Source of the DNA: Ricordea florida | Taxonomy: Eukaryota > Cnidaria > Anthozoa > Corallimorpharia > Ricordeidae | Length of the DNA: 64,000 bases | Reading direction: 5' to 3' | NCBI GenBank assembly: GCA_949710005.1 | Contig: OX453272.1 | Coordinates: 20,065,929-20,129,928, forward strand | Part shown: piece after piece, positions 63,495-64,000 of the stretch | Layout of the letters: every line of letters begins with the position of its first letter | Position numbering within the stretch: position 1 is the first letter of the stretch | The notes under the pieces: generated by a model | What the model was told of the DNA's origin: nothing | What the model saw: only the letters and a program-made list of their open reading frames with translations | Databases searched by the model: none | Program-made: the position numbers and the translations under genes

Positions 63495-63890
63495 GTTACC
63501 TGCCCAGACAAGAAGCTTACTAACCACAGCGCCAGAAAAACGGTTGTCAAGAAATTGAAGAGCTCCGGCATTCCGAAATGCAAGATTAGAAACATTACTT
63601 GTCACAGTTCCGAGCAAGGTTTGAATGACTACGACTCCGGTGATGAAAACGAGCAAAGAATGATGTCCAACATCATCGACAATCTCACAAATACTGCCAC
63701 GACAAGACAAGTACTTCAACCACTGTCCTCAGTGCAAACACAGCCCGACTCAGCTTCGAGTCAAATCTACAATTTCAGCCATTGCAGTGTCACTCTCAAC
63801 ATAGCTGGAAATCATTCTTCCCAAGCAAGTCTCAGCCAGAGCAAGCGAGGTTACAAAAGAATTTTTCTCCCAGAATCTGACTCCGATTAA
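63495..63890 (+). pseudogene. Crypton-type recombinase C-terminus, catalytic His/Arg and Tyr
   Basis: In a different frame from the preceding piece: KVTCPDKKLTNHSARKTVVK (HSAR is the box II HxxR), then KLKSSGIPKCKIRNITCHSS and EQGLNDYDSGDENEQ, whose Tyr aligns with the catalytic tyrosine. It ends with a Ser/Asp tail (RIFLPESDSD). About 200 residues containing box I are missing between this and the N-terminal piece, so the gene suffered an internal deletion. Confidence 0.78.
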
Positions 63891-64000
63891 GGTGTAATGT
63901 TCACATAAATACATTTTGAGCCTTTTTGCTGTTTACTGTTGATTGCAATATAACTGAATGAAACCGTGTAACGTTAACTGTATTTTGAGAATAAAATGTT

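Noticed and set aside
1..64000. CRISPR arrays, operons, ribosome binding sites or prokaryotic features
   Set aside because: The sequence is eukaryotic; the tandem arrays present have no spacer-repeat structure.

Overview
The window is animal nuclear DNA. Genes have large introns, retroelements are abundant, and there are no operons. Several dispersed repeats, such as the inverted pair at 54770-54846 and 55987-56066, look like repeats I remember from stony-coral genomes. The best guess is therefore an anthozoan cnidarian, probably a stony coral. The assignment rests on memory, not on a search.

The only host gene I can defend is a P5B-type cation-transporting ATPase (ATP13A family) on the minus strand. 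Eight consecutive exons lie between 61359 and 16741. They add up to exactly 290 codons with matching splice phases, and run from the M1/M2 hairpin through the actuator domain (TGES, split across an exon junction) and M4 (PPALP) to the phosphorylated Asp (FDK). The gene is open at both ends: the 5' exons should lie right of 61.4 kb and the TGTLT exon was not found left of 16.7 kb. Almost everything else between these exons is transposon DNA in introns.

Left of the gene (1-16.7 kb): a duplicated tRNA-Thr-like gene; a Penelope-like element (PLE) with a GIY-YIG endonuclease, an inverted second copy of its 3' end and a textbook minimal type I hammerhead ribozyme; a Tc1/mariner element (6245-8519) with terminal inverted repeats of more than 500 bp, TA duplications and one frameshift; non-LTR retrotransposon ends; and one of two copies (5.2 and 16.9 kb) of a repeat carrying a Crypton-like first exon.

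The 23.7-kb intron between 42544 and 18811 holds a datable nest. Minus-strand CR1-like element B (EN 38255-38470, RT 23543-25373, C-terminus 21178-21492) is split by plus-strand CR1 element A (25374-38254) and by a 2-kb insert carrying a 57-bp tandem-repeat ORF. Element A is split by a Kolobok-like TTAA element C (26604-30806, with a decayed P2X7-like domain) and by a second TTAA element D (33049-37707, about 800-bp inverted repeats). D is hit by one hairpin MITE, and its right edge by another; both hairpins have 9-bp target duplications. Helitron and L1/Tx1 remnants lie beside the nest at 40-42 kb.

The next introns hold a foldback at 43.60-46.54 kb. It contains an intact 409-codon reading frame resembling a polinton/adintovirus-type major capsid protein, plus an inverted copy of its second half. 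They also hold a CR1-type tail, a Crypton-type tyrosine recombinase fragment (56.6-57.2 kb) and a second PLE (60.3-61.2 kb) that ends about 10 nt from an ATPase splice donor. The right edge has a polinton PolB-upstream fragment (62.06-63.1 kb) followed by a Crypton gene that has lost its middle (63.28-63.89 kb).
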